Origin: Bacillaceae bacterium JMAK1
Lineage (GTDB): Bacteria; Bacillota; Bacilli; Bacillales; Marinococcaceae
Length of the DNA: 64,000 bases
Direction: 5' to 3'
NCBI GenBank assembly: GCA_012970285.1
Contig: JIBW01000006.1
Location: 310,001-374,000 of the forward strand
The notes beneath the pieces were generated by a model that searched no databases, was not told the DNA's origin, and saw only the letters and a list, made by a program, of their open reading frames with translations. Of this stretch, positions 15,804 through 24,413 are shown one piece after another. Each line of letters begins with the position of its first letter. The first letter of the stretch is position 1. The position numbers and the translations under genes were made by a program.

Positions 15804-17438
15804 TTACATTGTGTAGCGTTTACGTTCAATCACGTTTTCTGCGATGCGTCGCTTCACTTTCATCACATTACTCGGAGTCGGTACATTCAACTCCAATTCT
15901 GGTACTAGCTGTTCGATGGCTTGATAGACATTTTGCATGATGTTTTGTACTGTTTGGAATCCTTCTTCAAGTACGACTCTCGTGGTGTTGTTTTTCTGGT
16001 CACTTCCTTTTGTCGTTGACCGCAAATACGAAGCTCTCATCATTGAAATTGCTCCATACCCATCCGCTAACCACCTTAGAACTTCTTGTTCACGTTGCTC
16101 AGGCTTGTCAGTAAGCGCTTCCAACATTTGTGTATATAACGTCTCTGCAGCAACGATCCATTGTCCAAGTTCATCTTGCGCATGCGATACTTTAACTTCT
16201 CGTTTCAATACTGCTTTTGCTGCGGCTAAACGATTAATCTCATTCGTCCCTTCAAAAATGCGATTAATACGTGCATCGCGGTATAAACGCTCAACTTCAT
16301 ATTCTTGCATATACCCATAGCCACCATGGATTTGTACCGCTTCATCCGTTGCAAATGCCAATACTTCTGAAGCAATTGTTTTGCACATCGCACAGTCTGC
16401 GATAAACAATGACAACACACTCGAGTGGTCGCCAACCCCATCTGACTGAAGAACTTCATCCAGACGACTTGCCGTTTGGTACGCATAACTCTCAATCGCA
16501 TAAATCGCCGTCGTCACTTCTGCAAGTTTCTCTTGAATTAACGTAAACGACGCAATCGGCGTTTTAAACTGAACACGCTCTGTCGCATACGTCGTTGCAA
16601 GTTGTAACGCTCGCTTTGCTGCACCGATATTATTGAACGCTAACTTCAAGCGAGCCAAGTTTAGCGTATTGAGTGCAATTTTGTGACCTTTTCCTAATTC
16701 TCCTAAAACGTGCTTCTCTGTAACAACAACTTGATCAAGAAGAAGCGTTGCCGTTGATGAACCTTTAATTCCCATCTTCTTCTCTTCTGGCCCGATTGAA
16801 ACGCCTTCCATCGTGCGTTCCACAATAAAAGCAGTCATTCCTTCCGAAGTCTGAGCAAATACAATGAACACGTCCGCAACATGAGCATTCGTAATCCATT
16901 GCTTTTCACCAGTGATCCGATAGACGTTTTGCGCTTGATCATAAACCGCTTTCGTTTTTCCATTTAACGCATCAGACCCTGCTTCAGGTTCCGTTAACGC
17001 GTATGCGCCAATCCACTCTCCGGAAGCAAGCTTCGGTAAGTACATCGACTTTTGCCACTCTGTACCGTAATACATATAAGGTGTCGTCCCTACCCCTACA
17101 TGAATGTTAAACGATACACTAAACGATCCACCGCCGTTTCCAACTTGTTCTGCAACGACACCGGATAATCGCTTACCAAGACCTAATCCCCCGTATGCCT
17201 CAGGTACTTCTACTGCTTGCAAGCCCAGTTCACCAGCAGCTTGAAAGCACGTCTTAATCCATGATCGGTCTTGTTGTTCCGTTTTCTCTGGATGTTGTAA
17301 TGGATAACCCTCAACAAACTGTTCTGCTGTCTTTATGATCATTTGTTCTTCACTCGTACGTTCTTCTGGACTGAACGAAGAGTTACTCGCTAACCAATCA
17401 TTAAGAGTTCCTCCAAAAAGCATGCTCGAATTCATCAA
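15804..17438 (-). CDS. Acyl-CoA dehydrogenase, probably for isobutyryl-CoA
   Basis: This flavoenzyme introduces the alpha-beta double bond into an acyl-CoA. The 544-residue protein has the FAD-binding stretch ALTEPEAGSDALN, the middle beta domain GIKGSSTATL, and the C-terminal RIFEGTNEI segment with the usual Glu. It is longer than the 380-residue type by a helical C-terminal extension. The start is a TTG eight bases after GGAGG; the next codon is ATG and could equally serve. First gene behind the sigma-54 promoter and followed by mmsB and mmsA, so isobutyryl-CoA is the likely substrate; that is inference. Confidence 0.88.
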   Translation of the reverse strand: MMNSSMLFGGTLNDWLASNSSFSPEERTSEEQMIIKTAEQFVEGYPLQHPEKTEQQDRSWIKTCFQAAGELGLQAVEVPEAYGGLGLGKRLSGVVAEQVGNGGGSFSVSFNIHVGVGTTPYMYYGTEWQKSMYLPKLASGEWIGAYALTEPEAGSDALNGKTKAVYDQAQNVYRITGEKQWITNAHVADVFIVFAQTSEGMTAFIVERTMEGVSIGPEEKKMGIKGSSTATLLLDQVVVTEKHVLGELGKGHKIALNTLNLARLKLAFNNIGAAKRALQLATTYATERVQFKTPIASFTLIQEKLAEVTTAIYAIESYAYQTASRLDEVLQSDGVGDHSSVLSLFIADCAMCKTIASEVLAFATDEAVQIHGGYGYMQEYEVERLYRDARINRIFEGTNEINRLAAAKAVLKREVKVSHAQDELGQWIVAAETLYTQMLEALTDKPEQREQEVLRWLADGYGAISMMRASYLRSTTKGSDQKNNTTRVVLEEGFQTVQNIMQNVYQAIEQLVPELELNVPTPSNVMKVKRRIAENVIERKRYTM

Positions 17439-17467
17439 ATGAATGGCCTCCTTTCCTTACTTAATAA

Positions 17468-17482
17468 GCAAAGTCTGTGCCA
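17468..17482 (-). promoter_or_regulatory. Sigma-54 (SigL) -24/-12 promoter
   Basis: On the - strand TGGCAC (17477-17482), five bases, then TTGC (17468-17471), followed by TT. This matches the sigma-54 consensus TGGCAC-N5-TTGC exactly. It lies about 30 bp before the acyl-CoA dehydrogenase gene. Confidence 0.9.
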
Positions 17483-17521
17483 ACGTTTGGGGACGACTAA
17501 ACAAGGAACCGCATACGTGAA

Positions 17522-17543
17522 AGTGTCTAAATGTATAGACACT
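17522..17543. promoter_or_regulatory. Palindromic candidate enhancer site A
   Basis: The core GTGTCTAAATGTATAGACAC is a palindrome with 8-bp arms (AGTGTCTA / TAGACACT) around a 6-bp centre. It lies about 40 bp upstream of the sigma-54 promoter and just after the regulator gene, where an activator would bind. A degenerate copy lies upstream of the regulator gene. Confidence 0.75.
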
Positions 17544-17554
17544 GTTTATCTTTT

Positions 17555-19273
17555 TTAAACAGAAAGACCATACTTCGCCAACTTGTTGTATAACGTAGCT
17601 CTAGAAATTCCCAATTGCTTTGCTGCCTCAGATTTATTGCCTTCTGCTTCCTTAAGTGCCTCATAAATGCGCTCCTGATCAGATGCAGATGGGGTCGATG
17701 AAGCAGATATAAACGTTCGTTGCAGCAGTTCTTTCGGCAAGTCTTGTTCGTCAATGATTGGTCCTTCAGAAAGAACATACATCCGCTCAAGATAATGAAA
17801 TAACTCGCGGACGTTGCCTGGCCAGTTATATGCAAACATCCGCTCAAGCACCGCTTTCGTGAGCGTTTTCTTCTGAAACCCTTCTTGTTCACGCACTTTC
17901 AAATGATGAGCAATCAATGACGGAATGTCTTGCTTCCTTTCTCTTAACGACGGAATTTCAATGTGAATAACATTCAAACGATAATACAAATCTTCTCTAA
18001 ATGTCCCTTGCATCATTTTCGCTTTAAGATCTTGATTCGTTGCTGCAACTAAGCGAAAGTCTACGTGAATGGGTGTTGAACCGCCTACTCTTTCAATTTG
18101 CTTCGTCTCTAATACCCGTAAGATCTTCGCCTGTGATTCAAAGGGCATATCACCGATCTCATCTAGGAACAACGTTCCACCGTTTGCAAGCTCAACTTTC
18201 CCCACCTTTCCTTCTGCACGCGTTCCTGTAAACGCACCTTTCAAGTAACCGAACAACTCCGATTCAAACAAGCTTTCTGGAATGGCCGCACAATTCACCG
18301 CAATAAACGGACCTTTCTGATGATGACTCTTATGGTGGATCGCATGAGCAAAGGGTTCTTTCCCGACCCCTGTCTCTCCCGTTAACAGGACAGGCACGTC
18401 GGTCACTGCAGCTTTTCTTCCTATTTTCTTAGCACTAGCAATCGCAGGACTTTCTCCGATAATGTCTTCAAAGCGAACATTCTCGCTGCTTTCAGTGTGT
18501 TTTTGCCACCGACTCTCTTCAATGGCTGCCGCTTGTGGAATGCGCTCTAATCGCTGCAACGTTTCTTCTAATTCAGTCTTCCCTTCAAACACGAGCATGC
18601 CAACTGCCCCGATGATTTCTCCTTCTTGCCACATCGGTAAACGATGCACTACGAGTTCTTGTCCTTGTAGGCGGTGTGCTTGACTGCGTTCAGGTACACC
18701 CGTCTTTAAGACAATGGGAATCCTTGTATTTTCTATCACTTCTTCGACCGGTCGGCCAATCGCTTCTTCCTTTGTTACACCGACAAAGCGGCTGTACGTT
18801 TCATTAAACACTTGAATGATTCCTTTGTGATCGACAATCACGACACCTTCGTATGCCGTATCCATACTTAGCATTAACCAGCGATTCATCTGCCTTTGTT
18901 TCTCTTCTTGCTCCTCGACATAATGGGTAAAGGCAAGCCGCTCATCCATACCAATGACCCCTGAAAGGACACCGCTCTCGTGATGGACAACATATAATAA
19001 TGACTCTTTACGCCCTCGTAGTGAGCAGTGTTCATCTACGACTGCATGCGACGGCTCGACCATATTCTTCACAGCTTGCAGGTCATCATGACTTGATAAA
19101 CAACGCCACAACCGAATGACCCCTAAAAAACGTCTATCTTCTACAACAGCCATTTCCGATTGCTCTTTCATGATCATCATCGACTTAGCTTCTTGTATAG
19201 TCATTGTTACGTCAATCGTAGTCGGTTGAATATTCATCCATTGACCACAATGATCCCGAGTATGTAGAAGCAC
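17555..19273 (-). CDS. Sigma-54-dependent enhancer-binding regulator (CBS-PAS-AAA-Fis type)
   Basis: The 572-residue protein has an N-terminal part resembling a CBS pair (about 15-115) and a PAS domain (about 130-230). An AAA+ ATPase domain follows with a Walker A (GETGVGKE, from 299) and Walker B (GTLFLDEIGD). A Fis-type helix-turn-helix closes the protein (NKSEAAKQLGISRATLYNKL). The sigma-54 contact loop reads GAFTGT instead of the usual GAFTGA. GTG start after AAGGGGAG. It should sense a metabolite and activate the promoter at 17468-17482 for valine-degradation genes. Similar to BkdR/RocR-type regulators of Bacillus, but no exact counterpart is claimed. Confidence 0.92.
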   Translation of the reverse strand: MLLHTRDHCGQWMNIQPTTIDVTMTIQEAKSMMIMKEQSEMAVVEDRRFLGVIRLWRCLSSHDDLQAVKNMVEPSHAVVDEHCSLRGRKESLLYVVHHESGVLSGVIGMDERLAFTHYVEEQEEKQRQMNRWLMLSMDTAYEGVVIVDHKGIIQVFNETYSRFVGVTKEEAIGRPVEEVIENTRIPIVLKTGVPERSQAHRLQGQELVVHRLPMWQEGEIIGAVGMLVFEGKTELEETLQRLERIPQAAAIEESRWQKHTESSENVRFEDIIGESPAIASAKKIGRKAAVTDVPVLLTGETGVGKEPFAHAIHHKSHHQKGPFIAVNCAAIPESLFESELFGYLKGAFTGTRAEGKVGKVELANGGTLFLDEIGDMPFESQAKILRVLETKQIERVGGSTPIHVDFRLVAATNQDLKAKMMQGTFREDLYYRLNVIHIEIPSLRERKQDIPSLIAHHLKVREQEGFQKKTLTKAVLERMFAYNWPGNVRELFHYLERMYVLSEGPIIDEQDLPKELLQRTFISASSTPSASDQERIYEALKEAEGNKSEAAKQLGISRATLYNKLAKYGLSV

Positions 19274-19313
19274 ACGCTCCCCTTCTTTCGTTAAGATTTA
19301 CCTACTCATATAC

Positions 19314-19346
19314 TGTCAATTCCTTATGTATAGTTGTTTAGACACT
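19314..19346. promoter_or_regulatory. Regulator promoter with degenerate operator site B
   Basis: TTGACA at 19314-19319 followed 17 bp later by TCTTAA gives a plausible SigA promoter for the regulator. Directly upstream, 19325-19346 repeats the site A design: TAGACACT on one side is perfect, the other arm (TATGTATA) matches at five of eight bases, and the 6-bp centre is kept. This suggests autoregulation. Confidence 0.55.
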
Positions 19347-19372
19347 GTACGATGAATTCCTTTATTCTATAT

Positions 19373-19403
19373 ATAAAAAACCCAAAGGCGATTACCTTTG
19401 GGC
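19373..19403 (-). terminator. Terminator after the oxidoreductase
   Basis: CCCAAAGG and CCTTTGGG with a six-base loop, followed on the - strand by TTTTTTATAT. Confidence 0.82.
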
Positions 19404-19420
19404 GTAGAAAATTCACGTTA

Positions 19421-20425
19421 TCACTCGGATACTTTTACGAGCTGCTTGCCAATATTTTCCCCTTTAAAAAGACCAATAAACGCTTCTGGAACTCGCTCGA
19501 TTCCTTCATGAATGGTCTCTTCGTATTGAAGCTCACCTGTTTCGACGTAACTTGCTAATGCTTTGTATGCTTCTTGGAATTGATCTTCAAAATCACGAAC
19601 GAGGAAACCTTGCATTTTCACACGAGCTTTTACGAGAAAGCCTTGCACACGGATCCCGATGTCTTTCTCACCTTTTTCGAGATTGTATGAAGAGATCGAA
19701 CCACAAACCGGTACGCGGGCAAATGTGTTTAAGTGAGGTAAGATGTGATCACTAATTTCTCCTCCTACATTTTCAAAGTACACATCAATGCCATCGGGGC
19801 AGTGCTCTTTCAAAGCTTCTTTCAAATTATCGGTTTTATAATTGATCGTTTCATCAAACCCTAGGGATTTAATATAATCGGCCTTTTCCTTTGATCCGAC
19901 GATCCCAATAACACGGGCTCCCTTAATCTTGGCAAGTTGTCCCGCAACTGAACCGACTGCTCCTGCAGCACCGGAAATGACGACCGTTTCTCCTTGCTTT
20001 GGTTCACCAATTTTATACATCCCAAAGTACGCTGTGAGTCCAGGCATCCCAAGCACACCTAGTGCAGTAGAGCTTGAAACACCATGTAAATCAAGTTTAC
20101 GAACCGCATCCCCATCAACTGTATTGTATTCTTTCCATTCCAACATACCCGTCACAACGTCACCTTCTTGAAGGTCACTTGACTTACTGTTTGTTACAAC
20201 TGCGACGATTCCGCCGTTTAATGGCTCTCCTACTTGAAATGGTGCTGTATACGATTTTGCATCGTTCATTCTTCCTCGCATGTACGGATCTACCGAGAGA
20301 TACAACGTTTTGAGTTGAACTTCACCTACATTCGGTTGAACAACGTCTGTCTCGTCGTACTGAAAAGTGTCCCTTGTTGGCATTCCGTTCGGTCGCTCTT
20401 TAAGTAGAATTTGTTGCTGTTTCAT
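19421..20425 (-). CDS. NADP-dependent medium-chain oxidoreductase (YfmJ/CurA-like)
   Basis: This is a zinc-free member of the MDR superfamily that reduces activated double bonds, for example in 2-alkenals. The start is the ATG for MKQQQILLKERPNG, with AAGGAGG seven bases upstream; the longer frame to 20608 runs back over the ddl terminator. The 334-residue protein has the N-terminal catalytic fold (YLSVDPYMRGRMND) and the nucleotide-binding stretch VISGAAGAVGSVAGQLAK. Monocistronic by its own terminator. A detoxification role is general family knowledge; the substrate is unknown. Confidence 0.88.
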   Translation of the reverse strand: MKQQQILLKERPNGMPTRDTFQYDETDVVQPNVGEVQLKTLYLSVDPYMRGRMNDAKSYTAPFQVGEPLNGGIVAVVTNSKSSDLQEGDVVTGMLEWKEYNTVDGDAVRKLDLHGVSSSTALGVLGMPGLTAYFGMYKIGEPKQGETVVISGAAGAVGSVAGQLAKIKGARVIGIVGSKEKADYIKSLGFDETINYKTDNLKEALKEHCPDGIDVYFENVGGEISDHILPHLNTFARVPVCGSISSYNLEKGEKDIGIRVQGFLVKARVKMQGFLVRDFEDQFQEAYKALASYVETGELQYEETIHEGIERVPEAFIGLFKGENIGKQLVKVSE

Positions 20426-20505
20426 GATTTGCCTCCTTTTCTTCTTCTGTTCCTCGTTTTTGACATCATTAAACAACATGTCTTTTTGATCATTCGCCAA
20501 AAGGC

Positions 20506-20536
20506 ACAAAAAAACCTGTTGAAAATTCAACAGGTT
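20506..20536 (-). terminator. Terminator after the ddl-like gene
   Basis: AACCTGTTGAA and TTCAACAGGTT form a stem that begins within the stop codon region and is followed by seven T on the - strand. Confidence 0.88.
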
Positions 20537-21764
20537 ATCGTTTGCTTCCACCCTTGCTACCGCCTTTTCCACCGCCTCCGCCTTGGAGAGAGAAAAGGTT
20601 CGAGTCAATTGAGAACGTGAGTCGCTCTCGATCTCGTTGACGCTTAAGAGCTAATTGGATCAAATCACTAGTAAGCGTTTGGAAATCTTTATCCGCCGCT
20701 TCCCATAAATAAAACGATAATGATCCAGGAATTGTATTAATTTCATTTACGTAAATGGTATCGCTTGATTCGTCTTTCATAAAATCAATTCGCGAAACGC
20801 CGCCGCACCCGAGTGCTTTAAACGTTGACACCGCAAGTGATTGAATCTGCTCTGTTTCTTCATCTGAGATTGGGGCTGGAATAATACGATCTGTACTTTC
20901 CATTCCTCCACCCATAGACTTCGAACCACTGCCGCCCTTACTTCCACCTCTTGAGCTGCCTTGGTATTTATCCGCATAGCTCAAAATGTCTTCGGTCTTT
21001 AACACTTCTTCAATGACAGATGCTTCTGCTTCGTCAGTATCACCTAACACGGAACAGTTCATTTCCTTAAGGTCCGTAATTAAAGGCTCAACGATTAGTT
21101 TAGATGCGTACTCAAGTGCCTCTTCAATGGCAATTTCTAAGCTTTCTTGGTTGCGGGCAACTCCGATCCCTACGCTTGATCCTAAGTTTGCGGGTTTAAC
21201 AATCGCAGGCAAGCCAATCTCTTCTTCGATTCGTTTTACAATCGAAGCCGAATCCTCTTGCCATTCTCGGTTGTAAAACCAGACATCGTCGAGTACAGGC
21301 AACTGTTCGTTACGAAGCACTTGCTTCATGGTCACTTTATCCATCCCAAGGGCTGAAGCACCAACATCACAACCGACATATGGAATGTTCATTAGTTCAA
21401 ATAACCCTTGAAGTCCTCCGTCTTCGCCAAACGTTCCGTGTAAGACAGGAAAAGCGACATCAATCTGACTGACTTCACGCTTTCCAAAACGAGGGGCTGG
21501 GTTCTTCTGTAAAACGATCCCACCATTGTCAGCTGCTACTGGAATGACTGGCGTCGCTTCACTTAAAAGAGCCTTCAAGTCTTTGTATGCTTCAATATCT
21601 GTTAACTTCTCACCTGTATACCACGTGCGATCCTTACTAATGTAGATCGGAATGGCTTCGTAGCGATCAGTATCCATCGCATGAATGGCTTGCAAACCGG
21701 AAATAACCGATACTTCATGCTCGACGGAGATGCCGCCAAAAAATACACCTACTCTAGTTCTCAC
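20535..21764 (-). CDS. D-alanine--D-alanine ligase family protein with Gly/Ser/Lys-rich insertions
   Basis: The ATP-grasp fold is complete: VFFGGISVEHEVS at the N-terminus, FPVLHGTFGEDG, KPANLGSSVG, and the metal-binding NEINTIPG near 340. Two low-complexity parts are unusual. One (about 269-289) follows the SYADKY omega loop that closes over the active site and reads GGSKGGSGSKSMGGG. The other is the tail (394-409), with GGSKGGSK. GTG start after GGAG. It follows the membrane-anchored Mur ligase gene by 23 bases, so its dipeptide product probably goes to that enzyme. Whether it is the housekeeping Ddl or a paralogue cannot be told from this window. Confidence 0.87.
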   Translation of the reverse strand: MRTRVGVFFGGISVEHEVSVISGLQAIHAMDTDRYEAIPIYISKDRTWYTGEKLTDIEAYKDLKALLSEATPVIPVAADNGGIVLQKNPAPRFGKREVSQIDVAFPVLHGTFGEDGGLQGLFELMNIPYVGCDVGASALGMDKVTMKQVLRNEQLPVLDDVWFYNREWQEDSASIVKRIEEEIGLPAIVKPANLGSSVGIGVARNQESLEIAIEEALEYASKLIVEPLITDLKEMNCSVLGDTDEAEASVIEEVLKTEDILSYADKYQGSSRGGSKGGSGSKSMGGGMESTDRIIPAPISDEETEQIQSLAVSTFKALGCGGVSRIDFMKDESSDTIYVNEINTIPGSLSFYLWEAADKDFQTLTSDLIQLALKRQRDRERLTFSIDSNLFSLQGGGGGKGGSKGGSKR

Positions 21765-21787
21765 GTTTTCTCATCTCCGTTCTTTAT

Positions 21788-23386
21788 CTACTCTAAAAAC
21801 GTATCTGGTAGGTCGTTTTCAAGTAAAACAACCGAAGGCTCTGACGCTGTAACTTTTCTCATCACGTCTAGTGCTTCTTGTAAATTGGAAGCTACATGGT
21901 ACTGTTCTTCTGGATATCCAGCTTCCTTGAGGCCATCTTGAAGGTGAACGGTTTGTTTCTTACCGACAAGAATAATGTAATCACACACCTCAGCAGCATG
22001 CATACCGAGACGTTTGTTCAATTCGTACTCCTTATCACCAAGTTCAATCATACCCGGTGTAATGAGTACCTTCTTCTCCGGCATATAACCGAGTACTTCA
22101 ACCGCCATCTTTGAACCCGTTGGATTGGAGTTAAAGCTATCATCGATAATTGTTAATGTGTCACTTGTTTTCTTAAGTTCTAGACGGTGTTTAACCGGTG
22201 CTACCCCTTTAATAGATCGCGCAATTGTTTCAAGAGGAATATTCTTTTCAGCACCAATAGCAATGGCCGCTAGAATGTTATAGATGTTGTGTCGGCCAAG
22301 GAGTTTCGTTTGAATCTCAGCGCTCGTTCCATCGTATTTATGAACGGTAAATGTTGTACCTTTACCTGAATAAGAAATGTCAGTTGCCCGGTAATGTAGA
22401 TCTTCTGCATCGATGCCGTAATACATCGTCCGGACATTGTTCATCTGTTGATAAGCTTGGATGTTCTCATCGTCTTTATTCAAGAAAGCCGTCCCGTCAT
22501 GAGGAAGCGTTTCAACGATCTCAAACTTCGTCTTCTTAATCGTATCGAGTGTTTTAAACGTCTCTAAATGCTGTTCTCCAATTGCAGTTACGATCCCGTA
22601 TTTATGGTTCACAAGTGTGCAGATCTCTTCAATATCATGCTCTTGTTTTGCACCCATCTCTGCAATGAACAACTCATGGTACGGCTTTAAATGCTCCCGA
22701 ACCGTACGAGTGACACCCATTTTAGTGTTGTAACTTTCTGGCGTCATAAGAACATTATATTTACTAGATAGAACGTCTTTTAGAATATGTTTTGTACTCG
22801 TTTTTCCGAAACTCCCCGTCACACCAATCACTTCAAGATGCGGCATACCTCTTACGATGCGCTCTGCATCATGGAAATAGTATTGATTGATCTGACTTTC
22901 AATTGGCAACATGATTACATTTGCAATCATCACAAAGAAATACGCGATAAACGTCGCGATCGAAACGAGAGCAATGAGTGTTGCCATCGAGAAGTTATCC
23001 CCAGCACTAACCCAAACCGCGCAGATTGCAAACAATGCGTACAATATGGCGATCGCAGCTAAAAGGCGCTTCACTCGGGGGGTATAAACGAGCTTTTTCT
23101 TCTCTTCAAATTGTGGTCTCATGACCGTGAGTAACGCAAACAAAATGACAGCAATTGCAGACATCACATAAAACGACACAGCCTCCGATAACGGCAGTGC
23201 AACGATCGCAAGTACTGGCACTAAATCTACAAATCGAAAAGCCTTTAATGGGGTGCCTTTCATCCATCGAAAATACCGTTCATTTCGATAAGAGTTTAGT
23301 TGAAGCATATGGACATTGCGTTTTACCCGTATGGCCGTATACAGCGCCCAAGCAATTAGTAGCAGTACAATGAGCAAAGTTTCCAT
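21788..23386 (-). CDS. Membrane-anchored Mur ligase (MurF-like)
   Basis: The 532-residue protein has about five membrane helices in residues 2-160. A full Mur ligase follows, with Walker A GVTGSFGKTSTK (188-199), the central LLGRHNIYNILAAIAI motif and the C-terminal domain with DDSFNSNPTGSK. MurF adds D-Ala-D-Ala to the wall precursor, but the standard enzyme is about 450 residues and soluble. The membrane part is therefore a distinct subtype. Start ATG at 23386 lies five bases after the hydrolase stop, whose end carries AAGGAGG. With the ddl-like gene downstream it forms a ligase pair for an envelope peptide. Confidence 0.85.
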   Translation of the reverse strand: METLLIVLLLIAWALYTAIRVKRNVHMLQLNSYRNERYFRWMKGTPLKAFRFVDLVPVLAIVALPLSEAVSFYVMSAIAVILFALLTVMRPQFEEKKKLVYTPRVKRLLAAIAILYALFAICAVWVSAGDNFSMATLIALVSIATFIAYFFVMIANVIMLPIESQINQYYFHDAERIVRGMPHLEVIGVTGSFGKTSTKHILKDVLSSKYNVLMTPESYNTKMGVTRTVREHLKPYHELFIAEMGAKQEHDIEEICTLVNHKYGIVTAIGEQHLETFKTLDTIKKTKFEIVETLPHDGTAFLNKDDENIQAYQQMNNVRTMYYGIDAEDLHYRATDISYSGKGTTFTVHKYDGTSAEIQTKLLGRHNIYNILAAIAIGAEKNIPLETIARSIKGVAPVKHRLELKKTSDTLTIIDDSFNSNPTGSKMAVEVLGYMPEKKVLITPGMIELGDKEYELNKRLGMHAAEVCDYIILVGKKQTVHLQDGLKEAGYPEEQYHVASNLQEALDVMRKVTASEPSVVLLENDLPDTFLE

Positions 23387-23390
23387 ACGT

Positions 23391-24176
23391 CTAGTGGGCC
23401 TCCTTGTCTTTTTCCAGGAAATTGTTGACGATAATCAAGAATTCTTGGAGGTTATCAAGGTATGCAAAATGCCCAGCGCCTTTCAAAACGACGAGTCCCG
23501 AATTAGGGATTAACTTTTCCATCGTTTGACCATGAGAGACTGGAGTATCATCATCCTTCTCTCCCCAAACGAGCAATGTCGGCACCTGTATTTTCGGCAT
23601 AAGGTGTTGCAAGTCTTCATTGACAACCTTCACGAGTGTTTGTTGCATTATTCCTGATACGTTTTGATAATCTGTCGATCCTACTTTTTTCTTCATCTTC
23701 GTAAGGATCTCGTCTTTTTTTGAACGTAAACCTGGTAAGCTTAATACTTTTTTGGCAGTTTTAAATGAATATACTTTCACATAATAATTGAATTTGCGTT
23801 TTGGTTTTACTCCGGCACTATCAACGAGTATGACTTTGTGTACCGAGTATTTTGTCGCGTATTGAATTGAGATTCGCCCACCATTTGAATGTCCGACTAG
23901 AATCGGGTCTTCAATATTATGATGTTCGATAAATTTTCGAAGCCACTCTGAATAGTCGTATGATCCCCACGGCTCTGGCGGTTCATCACTTTCTCCAAAT
24001 CCCGGTAAATCAATCGACCATACTTTAAAGTGTTTTTCTAAGTTTGAGTGAACGGGTGAAAAAGCTTGAATATTAGCTCCCCAACCGTGCAAGAGCAGGA
24101 CGTCCTTCCCTTCACCTGTACAATGGAAATGAACCTGCATTCCATGAATATCTGTAAACACGCATAAACGCCCCAT
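23391..24176 (-). CDS. Alpha/beta hydrolase
   Basis: The 261-residue protein has the alpha/beta-hydrolase pattern: LLLHGWGAN oxyanion loop, nucleophile Ser97 in GHSNGG, Asp in WGEKDDDTPVS and His in GAGHFAYLDN. No signal peptide, so it is probably cytoplasmic. It is the first gene of the operon with the membrane Mur ligase and the ddl-like gene and ends five bases before the ligase. Its substrate is unknown; context suggests an envelope or lipid-linked ester or amide. Confidence 0.83.
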   Translation of the reverse strand: MGRLCVFTDIHGMQVHFHCTGEGKDVLLLHGWGANIQAFSPVHSNLEKHFKVWSIDLPGFGESDEPPEPWGSYDYSEWLRKFIEHHNIEDPILVGHSNGGRISIQYATKYSVHKVILVDSAGVKPKRKFNYYVKVYSFKTAKKVLSLPGLRSKKDEILTKMKKKVGSTDYQNVSGIMQQTLVKVVNEDLQHLMPKIQVPTLLVWGEKDDDTPVSHGQTMEKLIPNSGLVVLKGAGHFAYLDNLQEFLIIVNNFLEKDKEAH

Positions 24177-24340
24177 TCTATAGTAGAAACATAGGTATTC
24201 GTTACTGTTGAACGCTCATTTCTTTATCATACCACATTTTTATTTTACACGATGCTCTCGATTTGCAAAAGGTGTGATCTCCTCATTTAAACCTATGTCA
24301 CGAGATTGCCATCTGTGCCGAACGCCTCTATGACTTTAGC

Positions 24341-24372
24341 AAAAAAACTTCTCCATCAACAGATGCAGAAGC
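24341..24372 (-). terminator. Terminator after nagA
   Basis: CTTCTGCATC and GATGGAGAAG pair with one mismatch and lead into seven T on the - strand, about 40 bases after nagA. The rest of 24177-24413 shows no gene. Confidence 0.75.
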
Positions 24373-24413
24373 CTTATTTCTTTTCATTGTTTAAGAGTGT
24401 TTTAGAGAATCCT

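Noticed and set aside
20426-20608. N-terminal extension of the oxidoreductase
   Set aside because: It runs back across the ddl terminator into the ddl gene end.
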